A stretch of DNA of 13,762 nt from Elusimicrobiota bacterium (GCA_012515635.1 JAAYXZ010000103.1:1-13762), one strand, 5' to 3'; positions 8,137 to 13,762 are shown, counted from the stretch's first letter. Notes: generated by a model not told the origin, from the sequence alone. Translations and numbers: made by a program.

Positions 8137-9080
8137 TTCTGGAATACAAGTGCGCCTGCCGATATAATCCCAGCATCAAGTCCGAGTTTTGAGGGGATTA
8201 CCTTTACATCGTTAACAAGAATTTTCATAGCCCGTTCTTTAAGGGTTTTTTCAGCTGTTTCAAACATAATCGGGACATTTTGAGCAATACCGCCGCCAAT
8301 AATAATAACCTCCGGATTTAAAAGGTTGACAAGCCCTGAAAATAAGGCACCCAAACAAATTCCAACATTTATCAGTATATCTGTGGCGACTCTGTCGTTT
8401 TTTCTATATGCAGCGGATATAATTTTGGGAGTTATCTCTTCCAATTTTCCTTCCACAAGGTCAAATATAAGAGTTTTTTCACCCTTTTTGATTGCGTTCA
8501 CCGCATTTTCCACGATATACTCTTTTCCTACAAATCGTTCAATACAGCCATAATTGCCGCATTTGCATTGAGGCCCCTTGTAGTCAATGGGTATATGTCC
8601 TATCTCTACTGCGGAATATTTATTTCCTCTCATAAGTTTCCCGTCTTTCACTACGCCGCCGCCGACACCGGTCCCCATAGTTATGCATATAATTGTGTTG
8701 TAACCCTTTCCCGCTCCGTAAAGAAATTCACCCCAGGTGATAGAGTTAACGTCGTTTTCTACGGTTACAGGAAACTTATATTTATCAGAAATGATTTTTT
8801 TTAGAGGGATGTTATGCCATTCAGGAATATTCGGCGATTCAAATACAACTCCGTAGTCATCCACTATTCCTGCTGACCCGATACCTATTCCTGCAGGAGA
8901 TTCGGTAAGTCCTTCCATAGCAAAGTCAATGGCGTTTTCTATCTGTTTAAGAACAATATCCCTACTACCTTTTTCAGCCATTGTAGGAAACTGCTTTTTT
9001 TTCAAGATGTTGCCGTTTTCATCCGTCAGCCCGGCTTTTATATATGTTCCGCCTACATCTATTCCTATTGCTTTTCGCAT
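8133..9080 (-). CDS. ROK family sugar kinase (glucokinase-like)
   Basis: ROK kinases phosphorylate hexoses such as glucose or N-acetyl sugars with ATP in the cytoplasm. Numbered from the ATG at 9080 (315 residues), the phosphate loop is GIDVGGT (6-12), the catalytic base is D110 in VENDVN, MGTGVGGGVV spans 135-144, and the ROK zinc site comprises H162 in EIGH plus C172, C174 and C179 in CKCGNYGCIE. The C-terminal ATP region has IIGGGIAQN (260-268). Two ATGs compete: 9086 has AGGGA touching it, whereas 9080 has the same AGGGA at a proper spacing of 6 bases, so I chose 9080. The gene overlaps tsaE by about 62 bases and ends in an ATGA overlap with fmt. Glucokinase is the commonest assignment for this form, but the sugar specificity cannot be decided from sequence. 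Confidence 0.9.
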   Translation of the reverse strand: MRKAIGIDVGGTYIKAGLTDENGNILKKKQFPTMAEKGSRDIVLKQIENAIDFAMEGLTESPAGIGIGSAGIVDDYGVVFESPNIPEWHNIPLKKIISDKYKFPVTVENDVNSITWGEFLYGAGKGYNTIICITMGTGVGGGVVKDGKLMRGNKYSAVEIGHIPIDYKGPQCKCGNYGCIERFVGKEYIVENAVNAIKKGEKTLIFDLVEGKLEEITPKIISAAYRKNDRVATDILINVGICLGALFSGLVNLLNPEVIIIGGGIAQNVPIMFETAEKTLKERAMKILVNDVKVIPSKLGLDAGIISAGALVFQK

Positions 9081-9501
9081 CAGCATTCCCTGTTTTTTTA
9101 AGACCTTTTATTGTTATTTTTCTTTTACCATTGATGATAGAAAGGTTTACAAGAATTGTTCTTTTAGGCAGTTTTTCTTTTATTTTGTCTGCCCATTCAA
9201 TAAGAACAATACCTTTTCCGAGATATTCTTCCCATCCGATAGTTTCTGCTTCTATTTTACATCTTAATCTGTAAAGGTCAAAATGGAAGACAGGAACCTT
9301 GCCCGTATATTCATTTATCAGAACAAAGGATGGGCTGGTGGCTGTATAATCTGTAAATGTTTTGACAATACCTTTTATAAAAGTTGTTTTTCCGCTGCCT
9401 AATTCCCCTGTAAAGGCAACAATATCTCCCTTTTTTAGAAGAGCGGCTATCTTTTTCCCGATATTTTCCGTTTCTTTAGAATTTTTTGTAATGAATATCA
9501 T
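9019..9501 (-). CDS. tsaE: tRNA t6A37 threonylcarbamoyladenosine biosynthesis ATPase TsaE
   Basis: TsaE is the P-loop ATPase that works with TsaB and TsaD to install t6A at position 37 of ANN-decoding tRNAs. The 160-residue protein shows FTGELGSGKTT (30-40, Walker A), SPSFVLINEYTG (56-67), HFDLYRL (73-79) and IEWADKI (101-107), all standard for the family. The recognisable fold ends near residue 135; the last 25 residues are basic and polar and are encoded by DNA shared with the start of the ROK kinase gene, so the tail may not be functional. It is the first gene of the minus-strand run. No ribosome site is seen, and the predicted promoter would start transcription about two bases before the ATG, so the mRNA may be leaderless. 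tsaB and tsaD are not in the window. Confidence 0.94.
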   Translation of the reverse strand: MIFITKNSKETENIGKKIAALLKKGDIVAFTGELGSGKTTFIKGIVKTFTDYTATSPSFVLINEYTGKVPVFHFDLYRLRCKIEAETIGWEEYLGKGIVLIEWADKIKEKLPKRTILVNLSIINGKRKITIKGLKKTGNADAKSNRNRCRRNIYKSRADG

Positions 9502-9509
9502 AGCAAAAC

Positions 9510-9538
9510 ATTTTACTTTTTTTCAGAAAAGAGGTAAA
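9510..9538 (-). promoter_or_regulatory. Predicted promoter of the tsaE operon
   Basis: On the minus strand, TTTACC (complement of 9533-9538) is followed after exactly 17 bases by TAAAAT (complement of 9510-9515). Transcription would begin near 9503, only about two bases before the tsaE ATG at 9501, which agrees with the lack of a ribosome site there. The same bases form the 6S promoter on the other strand. The assignment rests on motif match and geometry. Confidence 0.45.
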
Positions 9539-9540
9539 AT
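9512..9540 (+). promoter_or_regulatory. Predicted promoter of the 6S RNA gene
   Basis: TTTACT at 9512-9517 and TAAAAT at 9535-9540 are separated by 17 bases. Transcription would begin near 9547, which is where the closing stem of the 6S RNA begins. The match between the independently predicted RNA 5' end and the promoter supports both. It is superimposed on the tsaE promoter, so RNA polymerase should be able to use only one at a time. Confidence 0.5.
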
Positions 9541-9545
9541 TTAAT

Positions 9546-9725
9546 TGCCTGCTCCGTACGTGATGATGAAATAACCCTTGAGCCAACACTTGAAAAAAGG
9601 GAACCAAGTTCTGATGGGGCTGGCAAGTTCACCATTAGGGTGAAAGGTCAAAGCCGTTAGAGAAGGTGCCCACCTTTTAAATGGGTCTCAAAGGGTATAA
9701 TCATTGCGGCGGAGCGGGTATAGTT
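9546..9725 (+). ncRNA. ssrS: 6S RNA (RNA polymerase-binding regulatory RNA)
   Basis: 6S RNA mimics an open promoter and sequesters sigma-70 RNA polymerase. The region has the expected length of about 180 bases and fold. A closing stem pairs GCTCCG (9551-9556) with CGGAGC (9710-9715) and continues with TGATGAT against ATCATTG and ACCC against GGGT. CCCTTGAG (9575-9582) pairs with CTCAAAGGG (9687-9695, one bulged A). A long apical arm ends in TTCACC-ATTAG-GGTGAA (9628-9644). The 3' strand from CACCTT (9671) through CAAAGGGT to TGCGGCGG (9705-9712) lines up by eye with the E. coli 6S 3' strand, and CCCTTGAGCC matches the E. coli CCCCTGAGCC. A T tract follows the closing stem. Ends are approximate. 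SRP RNA, RNase P RNA and common riboswitch signatures were not found. Confidence 0.82.
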
Positions 9726-9729
9726 TTTC
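9710..9729 (+). terminator. Possible terminator formed by the 6S closing stem and T tract
   Basis: The 3' strand of the 6S closing stem (CGGAGCGGG) is followed at 9724-9728 by TTTTT. A stem followed by a U tract is the layout of an intrinsic terminator, but the pairing partner lies about 160 bases away, so this is tentative. Confidence 0.3.
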
Positions 9730-9806
9730 TCTGATGGGAATTCTTGTGTAAAAAAATGGCAAATAGCGGGTAAAAAAGATTAAATTATCCGTTATTTTAA
9801 TATTAT

Positions 9807-9889
9807 GGGCAGGTTGCGGAGCGGCCAATCGCACCAGACTGTAAATCTGGCGGCTTACGCCTTCGGAGGTTCGAATCCTCCCCTGCCCA
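9807..9889 (+). tRNA. tRNA-Tyr (GTA)
   Basis: This is a class II tRNA of 83 bases. The acceptor stem GGGCAGG (9807-9813) pairs with CCTGCCC (9882-9888), with discriminator A at 9889. The anticodon stem CCAGA/TCTGG encloses CTGTAAA, with GTA at 9841-9843. A long variable arm (CGGCTTACGCC) and the T arm GGAGG-TTCGAAT-CCTCC follow. CCA is not encoded, so a CCA-adding enzyme is needed. No clear promoter was found between 9726 and 9806; read-through from 6S is possible. Its 3' end is duplicated 168 bases downstream. Confidence 0.97.
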
Positions 9890-9895
9890 CTGCAG
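9872..9895 (+). repeat. 24-bp direct repeat, copy 1 (3' end of tRNA-Tyr)
   Basis: The T-loop end, 3' T stem, 3' acceptor strand and the next six bases (CTGCAG) of tRNA-Tyr match positions 10040-10063 exactly. The offset is 168 bases. A tRNA 3' end duplicated in this way is the usual footprint of integration at a tRNA gene, or of a partial tandem duplication. Confidence 0.85.
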
Positions 9896-10063
9896 TTTCC
9901 TTGATAAGTATAGGCAGGGCAACAGAAGAGGCAAAGTTTGCAATGATGCCCAGGATTCGAAGGGAGCCCGTATATGAGTTGCGATGAGTAAGAGTAACGA
10001 ATGGGCGGGTGGCCGACCGGAGAACCTGTTCGTAGGCGCCGAATCCTCCCCTGCCCACTGCAG
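9890..10063 (+). other. Small tRNA-associated insert ending in a tRNA-like 3' end
   Basis: This stretch between tRNA-Tyr and tRNA-Gly has no protein gene that I believe. It ends with the second copy of the tRNA-Tyr 3' end. It has pairing potential: AGGATTCG (9952-9959) is the reverse complement of CGAATCCT (10040-10047), and GCCC (9966-9969) can pair with GGGC (10003-10006). Alternatively GGGCGGG (10003-10009) pairs with CCTGCCC (10050-10056) like a tRNA acceptor stem, enclosing about 40 bases without an anticodon arm. It could be a remnant tRNA, a miniature integrated element too short to encode an integrase, or a structured RNA. I have an uncertain memory of similar text after tRNAs in uncultured bacteria. 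Confidence 0.5.
10040..10063 (+). repeat. 24-bp direct repeat, copy 2
   Basis: The sequence is identical to 9872-9895 and starts at the C of CGAATCC. The bases upstream (GGCGC) no longer match the tRNA T arm, so the duplication boundary lies inside the T loop. The copy ends 17 bases before tRNA-Gly. Confidence 0.85.
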
Positions 10064-10080
10064 GTTTATTTGATGTTTTT

Positions 10081-10151
10081 GCGGGGTTAGTTTAATGGTA
10101 AAACACCAGCCTTCCAAGCTGGTTATACGGGTTCGATTCCCGTACCCCGCT
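10081..10151 (+). tRNA. tRNA-Gly (TCC)
   Basis: The acceptor stem GCGGGGT (10081-10087) pairs with ACCCCGC (10144-10150), with discriminator T at 10151 as is usual for glycine tRNAs. The anticodon stem CCAGC/GCTGG encloses CTTCCAA, giving anticodon TCC at 10113-10115. The T arm contains GGTTCGATTCC. CCA is not encoded. The gene lies 61 bases before tig and may share a transcript with it, since I see no convincing separate tig promoter in the gap. Confidence 0.97.
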
Positions 10152-10212
10152 CTTAACAAGCGTAAAATTAAAAGAAACTTAACACTTGTAGTCAAAAAGA
10201 GGTAAAAGAATA

Positions 10213-11157
10213 ATGGAAAATGTAAAGACAGAGATAAAAGAAAAATCACCGCTGGGCAGAGAGATTTCTTTTTGTGTGGACAAAGCAAAGGTAGAGCAGG
10301 AAAAATCTGCTATAGTGGCAGAGATAAAGAAAACGGCAGAGATAGAAGGATTCAGAAAGGGAAAGGCGCCAGAGGCGGTTGTGGAAACGAAATTTGCGAA
10401 ACTTATAAATGAAAATCTTTATAACAGAATAATCCCGGATGCTTATATAAATATAGTAAAGGAAAAAGAGTTGATGTCTGTGACAGAACCGGATGTCTAT
10501 GATGTCTCTATTGATGATGAAGGACTGAAATTCAAAGTATATATAGAGCTTAAGCCTGAAGTTCAACTGAAGAAATATAAAGGCATACCTGTAAAAAGGA
10601 TAACTCCGGAACAGGTTACAGAAGAAGAGGTGGATAATATACTGGCGGAATGGGAGAAAAACCCCTCTCTTAGCACATCTATCATTGACCCTGTAAAAAG
10701 AAAGGCATGGAGAGAAAAGATACTACAGCAATTAGATGCATATAAAAAAGAGAATGCCTTGATGCAAGAGGATAAGCAGTTATGGGATGCGATATTGAAG
10801 GATGTGGATTTCCCCGTGCCTGAAAAGATGGTTAGAGAAGAGGCGATAAGTTATACAGAAGGGTATCTCAGCAGAATGAATCTGGAAGGGAAAAGCAAGG
10901 AAGAAGTGGAAAAGATTGCAAAGGATATATTGGATAAAGTAAAACCCGAAGCAGAAGTATCAGTAAAAAGATATTTGGTGCTTGACAAGGTGGCAGAAGT
11001 AGAGGGTATAAAAGTAGAAGAAAAAGAGATAAATGCAAGGATAGAGGAGATAAGCAGGTCAGCGGGAGAGCCATTGGAACAAATAAGGCAGAAACTTGAA
11101 AAGGCCGATAAAATAGACAGTTTAAGAGAGGACTTGCGTATAAAAAAAAGCATTTAG
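10213..11157 (+). CDS. tig: Trigger factor lacking the PPIase domain; frame ends early (probable frameshift)
   Basis: Trigger factor is the ribosome-bound chaperone that meets nascent chains at the exit tunnel. The N-terminal ribosome-binding domain is clear, with the signature GFRKGKAP at 46-53. The sequence then runs from about residue 130 straight into the helical C-terminal domain (KDVDFPVPEKMVREE at 196-210), so the FKBP-type isomerase domain is absent; 314 residues compare with about 430 for the E. coli protein. A ribosome site AAGAGGT lies 9 bases before the ATG. The frame ends at TAG 11155-11157 just after eight A residues. Reading with one base fewer in that run, the protein continues with AFSFLRENAKF, a normal trigger-factor ending, and reaches 340 residues with a TGA overlapping the clpP ATG. 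So the annotated stop is probably not the natural one. Confidence 0.9.
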   Translation: MENVKTEIKEKSPLGREISFCVDKAKVEQEKSAIVAEIKKTAEIEGFRKGKAPEAVVETKFAKLINENLYNRIIPDAYINIVKEKELMSVTEPDVYDVSIDDEGLKFKVYIELKPEVQLKKYKGIPVKRITPEQVTEEEVDNILAEWEKNPSLSTSIIDPVKRKAWREKILQQLDAYKKENALMQEDKQLWDAILKDVDFPVPEKMVREEAISYTEGYLSRMNLEGKSKEEVEKIAKDILDKVKPEAEVSVKRYLVLDKVAEVEGIKVEEKEINARIEEISRSAGEPLEQIRQKLEKADKIDSLREDLRIKKSI

Positions 11158-11236
11158 CTTTTTGAGAGAGAATGCAAAGTTTATAGAAAAAATTATATTA
11201 CCCGGGGAAGAGAAAAAACTGGAGATAATAAAATGA
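11142..11236 (+). other. A8 run and out-of-frame C-terminus of trigger factor
   Basis: Eight A residues occupy 11142-11149. From 11150, in a frame shifted by one base from tig, 28 codons read AFSFLRENAKFIEKIILPGE and on to TGA at 11234-11236. FLRENAK matches the FLLENAK-type ending of trigger factors, and the TGA forms an ATGA overlap with the clpP start, the same junction type seen at ROK kinase/fmt. Possible causes are a homopolymer sequencing or assembly error, a real inactivating or phase-variable mutation, or slippage by RNA polymerase or ribosome on the A run. Confidence 0.75.
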
Positions 11237-11862
11237 AAGGACAACTGATACCTTTTGTAATAGAAGCAACAGACAGAGGGGAGCGGGCTTATGACATCTA
11301 TTCCCGTCTTCTGAAAGACAGGATTATATTTATCGGTTCCCAAATCACAGATAGTTTAGCGAATGTTGTAATAGCGGAGTTTCTTTTCTTGCAGAATGAA
11401 GACCCTAAAAAGGATATACATCTATATCTGAATACAGTAGGCGGTTCTATTACGGCTGGTCTTGCTATATATGACACTATGCAGTTTGTCTCTTGTGATG
11501 TGGCAACATACTGCATAGGACAAGCTGCCAGTATGGGGGCTTTGCTTCTTGCAGGCGGATCAAAAAACAAAAGATATCTTCTTCCGCATAGCAGGGTTCT
11601 GATTCATCAGCCATGGGGCGGTGTTCAAGGAACAGCAAAAGATGTAAGCATTCAGACGAAAGAGATGATGAGATTGAAAAAAATTGTTACTGACATACTT
11701 TCGTTACATACAGGTAATTCTGCTAAAAAGATAGAGAAAGATACAGACAGAGATTATTTTATGGATGCGGAAGAAAGCGTGAAATATGGACTCGGAGATA
11801 AAATTATTCAGTCAACAAAAATCTCCTTATTGAAAAAAAATGGCTATAAAGAAAAAAAGTGA
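11233..11862 (+). CDS. clpP: ATP-dependent Clp protease proteolytic subunit
   Basis: ClpP is the serine protease barrel of Clp proteases, used with AAA+ unfoldases in the cytoplasm. The 209-residue protein has catalytic S100 in GQAASMGA, H125 in RVLIHQP and D174 in TDRDYF, with the same spacing as E. coli ClpP (25 and 49 residues). The hallmark LNTVGGSITAGLAIYDTM spans 66-83. A GGAG ribosome site lies 8 bases before the ATG, inside the shifted end of tig. The C-terminal tail is lysine-rich (KKNGYKEKK). Its last 23 bases overlap the lon start. clpX, which usually follows clpP, is not here, so the unfoldase must be encoded elsewhere. Confidence 0.97.
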   Translation: MKGQLIPFVIEATDRGERAYDIYSRLLKDRIIFIGSQITDSLANVVIAEFLFLQNEDPKKDIHLYLNTVGGSITAGLAIYDTMQFVSCDVATYCIGQAASMGALLLAGGSKNKRYLLPHSRVLIHQPWGGVQGTAKDVSIQTKEMMRLKKIVTDILSLHTGNSAKKIEKDTDRDYFMDAEESVKYGLGDKIIQSTKISLLKKNGYKEKK

Positions 11863-13762
11863 AAAACAGAATAAAAAGATATTGCCAGCATTGCCTTTAA
11901 GGGACATCATAATATTTCCTAATATGGTTGTCCCTCTTTTGGTCGGCAGGGTGCGTTCAATAAACACGGTGGAAGAGGCATTGGTGGGAGAGCAGGAACT
12001 TATTGTCGTTTTCCAGAGAGACCTACAGGTGGAGAACCCTGAGTTTAAGGATATTTACCCTGTCGGCGTGGATACAAAAATTATCCAGAGTGTAAGAGAA
12101 CAGAGTGGTTTGATGAAGATTCTTGTAGAGGTCCGCAATAGAGTGATTATAAAGAATTTTGAAAAAGAGAAAAAAATATTTGTTGCAGAGATGGAAGAGA
12201 TTGTTGAGACAGATATTCAGGCAAACAAAGAAGATGAGGCTCTTTCGCGTTTAGCCCTTGAGATGCTTGATAAATACCTGAATCTTAATACTTCTGTTCC
12301 GAGAGAACTGTATACTACCATATCAACCATTGAAAATCTATCCCTGATGTGTGATGCCATTGCGGGTTATTTGCCGCTTAAACTTAAAGATAAAAGTGTT
12401 CTAATGGAGAAGATTAAAATAGGGGAACGCTTAAGATTATTGATAGATATCTTGAATCAGGAGATAGGTGTTTTAGAGGTGCAAAAAAAGATACAGAGCC
12501 AGGTAATAAAAAAGATAGAGGATACCCAGCGGCAATATTTTTTGAGTGAGCAATTAAAGGAGATACAGAAGGAACTCGGAAAAGAAGGGGAGAGCGATGA
12601 AATATCACAGATAAGGAATAAAATAAAAGGGGCTAAAATGACAAAAGCCGCAGAGACAAAAGCAAAAGAAGAGTTAGCCCGTCTCTCCAAAACAATGTCT
12701 CTTTCTCCTGAAGCCACAGTTATAAGAACATATCTTGAATGGCTGACAAACCTGCCTTGGGTCATTAAAACCAATGATAATCTTGATATTAAACACGCTG
12801 CTAAAATTTTGGATAAGGACCATTATGGACTTGAAAAAGTAAAAGAGAGAATCCTTGAATACCTTGCAGTAAAAAAAAGGTCCAAAGGTATGAAATCTCC
12901 TATCCTGTGTTTTGTTGGTCCGCCCGGTGTGGGAAAGACATCGCTTGGTATGTCTATTGCAAGAGCGATGGAGAAAAAATTTGTAAGAATCTCTTTAGGC
13001 GGAATGAGGGATGAAGCAGAGATTAGGGGCCATAGGAAAACATATATAGGTTCTTTACCGGGAAGGATAATTCAGTCAATAAAGAAAGCAGGCGTTAACA
13101 ACCCGGTGTTTTTGCTGGATGAGGTTGATAAATTGGGTAAGGATTTTCGGGGAGACCCTGCCAGCGCATTGCTTGAAGTGCTTGACCCTGAACAGAATCA
13201 CTCTTTCTCCGACCATTATCTTGAGGTGGACTTTGACCTTTCAGATGTGTTATTTATAACAACCGCAAACACGGAATATACTATACCACCTGCCTTGCTG
13301 GACAGAATGGAACTAATCTCTATTCCTGGTTACACATTATGGGAGAAAAAAGAGATTGCATTGAGGCATCTTATCCCAAGGCAACTGAAAGAACATGGTC
13401 TTACAGCAAAAAACATAAAAATTGCAGAAGACGCTTTGTTTAAAATTATAAGAAATTATACAAGAGAAGCAGGTGTGAGGAATTTAGAGAGAGAGATAGC
13501 TAATATATGCAGAAAAGTGACAAAAAAGATTGTTGAATCAAAGAAGGAAGGGTTTTATCGTATTACTGCAAAAAAGATAGAGGACTATATCGGTCCTGAA
13601 AAATTTCCTTCAACTGAAGGAGAGAAAGAGCCAAAGATTGGGGTTGCCACAGGTATGGCATGGACTGAATACGGGGGAGAGATACTCTTTACAGAGGTGC
13701 TTACTATGCCGGGGAAAGGCAATCTGATGCTTACAGGGCATTTGGGCAATATAATGAAGGAA
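11840..13762 (+). CDS. lon: ATP-dependent protease Lon (3' end outside window)
   Basis: The frame opens at ATG 11840 inside the end of clpP and stays open for 641 codons to the last base. The start reads MAIKKKSEKQNKK, then LPALPLRDIIIFPNMVVPLLVGR, the usual opening of the Lon substrate-binding domain. The N-terminal domain and coiled coil (QRQYFLSEQLKEIQKELG) are followed by the AAA+ module: Walker A GPPGVGKT at 360-367, Walker B FLLDEVDK with D427/E428, and PALLDRMELI. The protease domain begins with GVATGMAWTEYGGEIL and is cut off roughly 40 residues before the catalytic serine expected from E. coli Lon. No strong ribosome site is visible, so coupling to clpP is likely. Lon degrades misfolded and regulatory proteins in the cytoplasm. 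Confidence 0.95.
   Translation, partial: MAIKKKSEKQNKKILPALPLRDIIIFPNMVVPLLVGRVRSINTVEEALVGEQELIVVFQRDLQVENPEFKDIYPVGVDTKIIQSVREQSGLMKILVEVRNRVIIKNFEKEKKIFVAEMEEIVETDIQANKEDEALSRLALEMLDKYLNLNTSVPRELYTTISTIENLSLMCDAIAGYLPLKLKDKSVLMEKIKIGERLRLLIDILNQEIGVLEVQKKIQSQVIKKIEDTQRQYFLSEQLKEIQKELGKEGESDEISQIRNKIKGAKMTKAAETKAKEELARLSKTMSLSPEATVIRTYLEWLTNLPWVIKTNDNLDIKHAAKILDKDHYGLEKVKERILEYLAVKKRSKGMKSPILCFVGPPGVGKTSLGMSIARAMEKKFVRISLGGMRDEAEIRGHRKTYIGSLPGRIIQSIKKAGVNNPVFLLDEVDKLGKDFRGDPASALLEVLDPEQNHSFSDHYLEVDFDLSDVLFITTANTEYTIPPALLDRMELISIPGYTLWEKKEIALRHLIPRQLKEHGLTAKNIKIAEDALFKIIRNYTREAGVRNLEREIANICRKVTKKIVESKKEGFYRITAKKIEDYIGPEKFPSTEGEKEPKIGVATGMAWTEYGGEILFTEVLTMPGKGNLMLTGHLGNIMKE

Larger units (their letters stand above)
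9510..9540. repeat. 31-bp near-palindrome carrying promoter boxes on both strands
   Basis: Centred on A9525, ATTTTAC at 9510-9516 is the exact reverse complement of GTAAAAT at 9534-9540. The inner bases also pair around the centre (9518 with 9532 and 9520-9524 with 9526-9530; 9517-9533 and 9519-9531 would be G-T). Because each arm contains both a -10 and a -35 hexamer, the symmetry creates two opposed promoters on the same DNA. The stem is nearly all A and T, so it is a poor candidate for an intrinsic terminator. Confidence 0.6.

Noticed and set aside
9510..9540. Palindrome as a bidirectional intrinsic terminator
   Set aside because: The stem is almost all A-T with no GC-rich core, and it sits between divergent genes rather than at gene ends. 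The promoter geometry explains it better.
9546..9725. Structured RNA as SRP RNA, RNase P RNA or a riboswitch
   Set aside because: None of the signature segments I know for those RNAs is present, whereas length, closing stem, central bubble and 3' strand all fit 6S RNA.
10153..10208. tig promoter using TTAACA (10153 or 10179) with TAAAAT or TAAAAG
   Set aside because: Spacings are wrong, or the start would fall after the ribosome site. Read-through from the tRNA transcript is at least as likely.
9803..10288. Minus-strand open frame of 161 codons across the tRNA block, and similar short frames at 9805-9987 and 9855-10058
   Set aside because: They are read through tRNA-Tyr, tRNA-Gly and the repeat. 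Phrases such as GRGGFEPPKA and GNRTRITSLEGW are well-known products of translating tRNA genes, not proteins.
12414..12774. Minus-strand frames in the right end of the window
   Set aside because: The plus strand there is the lon gene, with intact Walker A and B motifs and an open frame to the window edge.
1..13762. CRISPR array, insertion sequence, transposase, integrase, phage or defence genes
   Set aside because: No regular repeat-spacer pattern, terminal inverted repeats or matching proteins were seen. The only direct repeat is the tRNA 3' end duplication.

Overview
The window comes from an AT-rich, gene-dense bacterial chromosome. Genes overlap or abut almost everywhere. The heptosyltransferase-type GT9 gene and the polyprenyl-phosphate sugar genes point to a diderm (Gram-negative) bacterium. 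The tRNAs lack an encoded CCA, and the trigger factor lacks its isomerase domain. The overall look fits an uncultured candidate phylum such as the Omnitrophota and relatives, but that placement is inference; no marker gene here fixes it.

Positions 1-689 (+) hold the 3' end of a B12/radical SAM protein gene. It converges on a long minus-strand gene run. Read in its own direction from about 9501 down to 679, that run is tsaE (tRNA t6A ATPase), a ROK sugar kinase, fmt (initiator-tRNA formylation), a GT9 heptosyltransferase-like enzyme, a DPM1-like polyprenyl-phosphate sugar synthase, a 1154-residue membrane protein, and lysC (aspartokinase). lysC probably also has its own promoter. The 1154-residue protein joins an ArnT/PMT-like GT-C glycosyltransferase, a PAP2 lipid phosphatase and a PHP phosphoesterase domain in one chain, and it is the most unusual protein in the window. 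With the DPM1-like gene just upstream, one operon may encode synthesis of a lipid-linked sugar, its transfer outside the inner membrane, and removal of a phosphate.

Positions 9502-10212 form an RNA-rich intergenic block on the + strand. It holds a 6S RNA with an E. coli-like 3' strand, tRNA-Tyr(GTA), a 168-bp insert flanked by an exact 24-bp duplication of the tRNA-Tyr 3' end, and tRNA-Gly(TCC). A 31-bp near-palindrome at 9510-9540 carries -35 and -10 hexamers on both strands, so 6S RNA and the tsaE operon appear to start from two fully superimposed divergent promoters.

Positions 10213-13762 (+) hold the proteostasis genes tig, clpP and lon (the last cut by the window end), with no clpX between clpP and lon. 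tig ends early in its own frame after a run of eight A residues. The missing trigger-factor C-terminus continues in another frame and stops in an ATGA overlap with the clpP start. This indicates a frameshift, either a sequence error, a mutation, or slippage on the A run.
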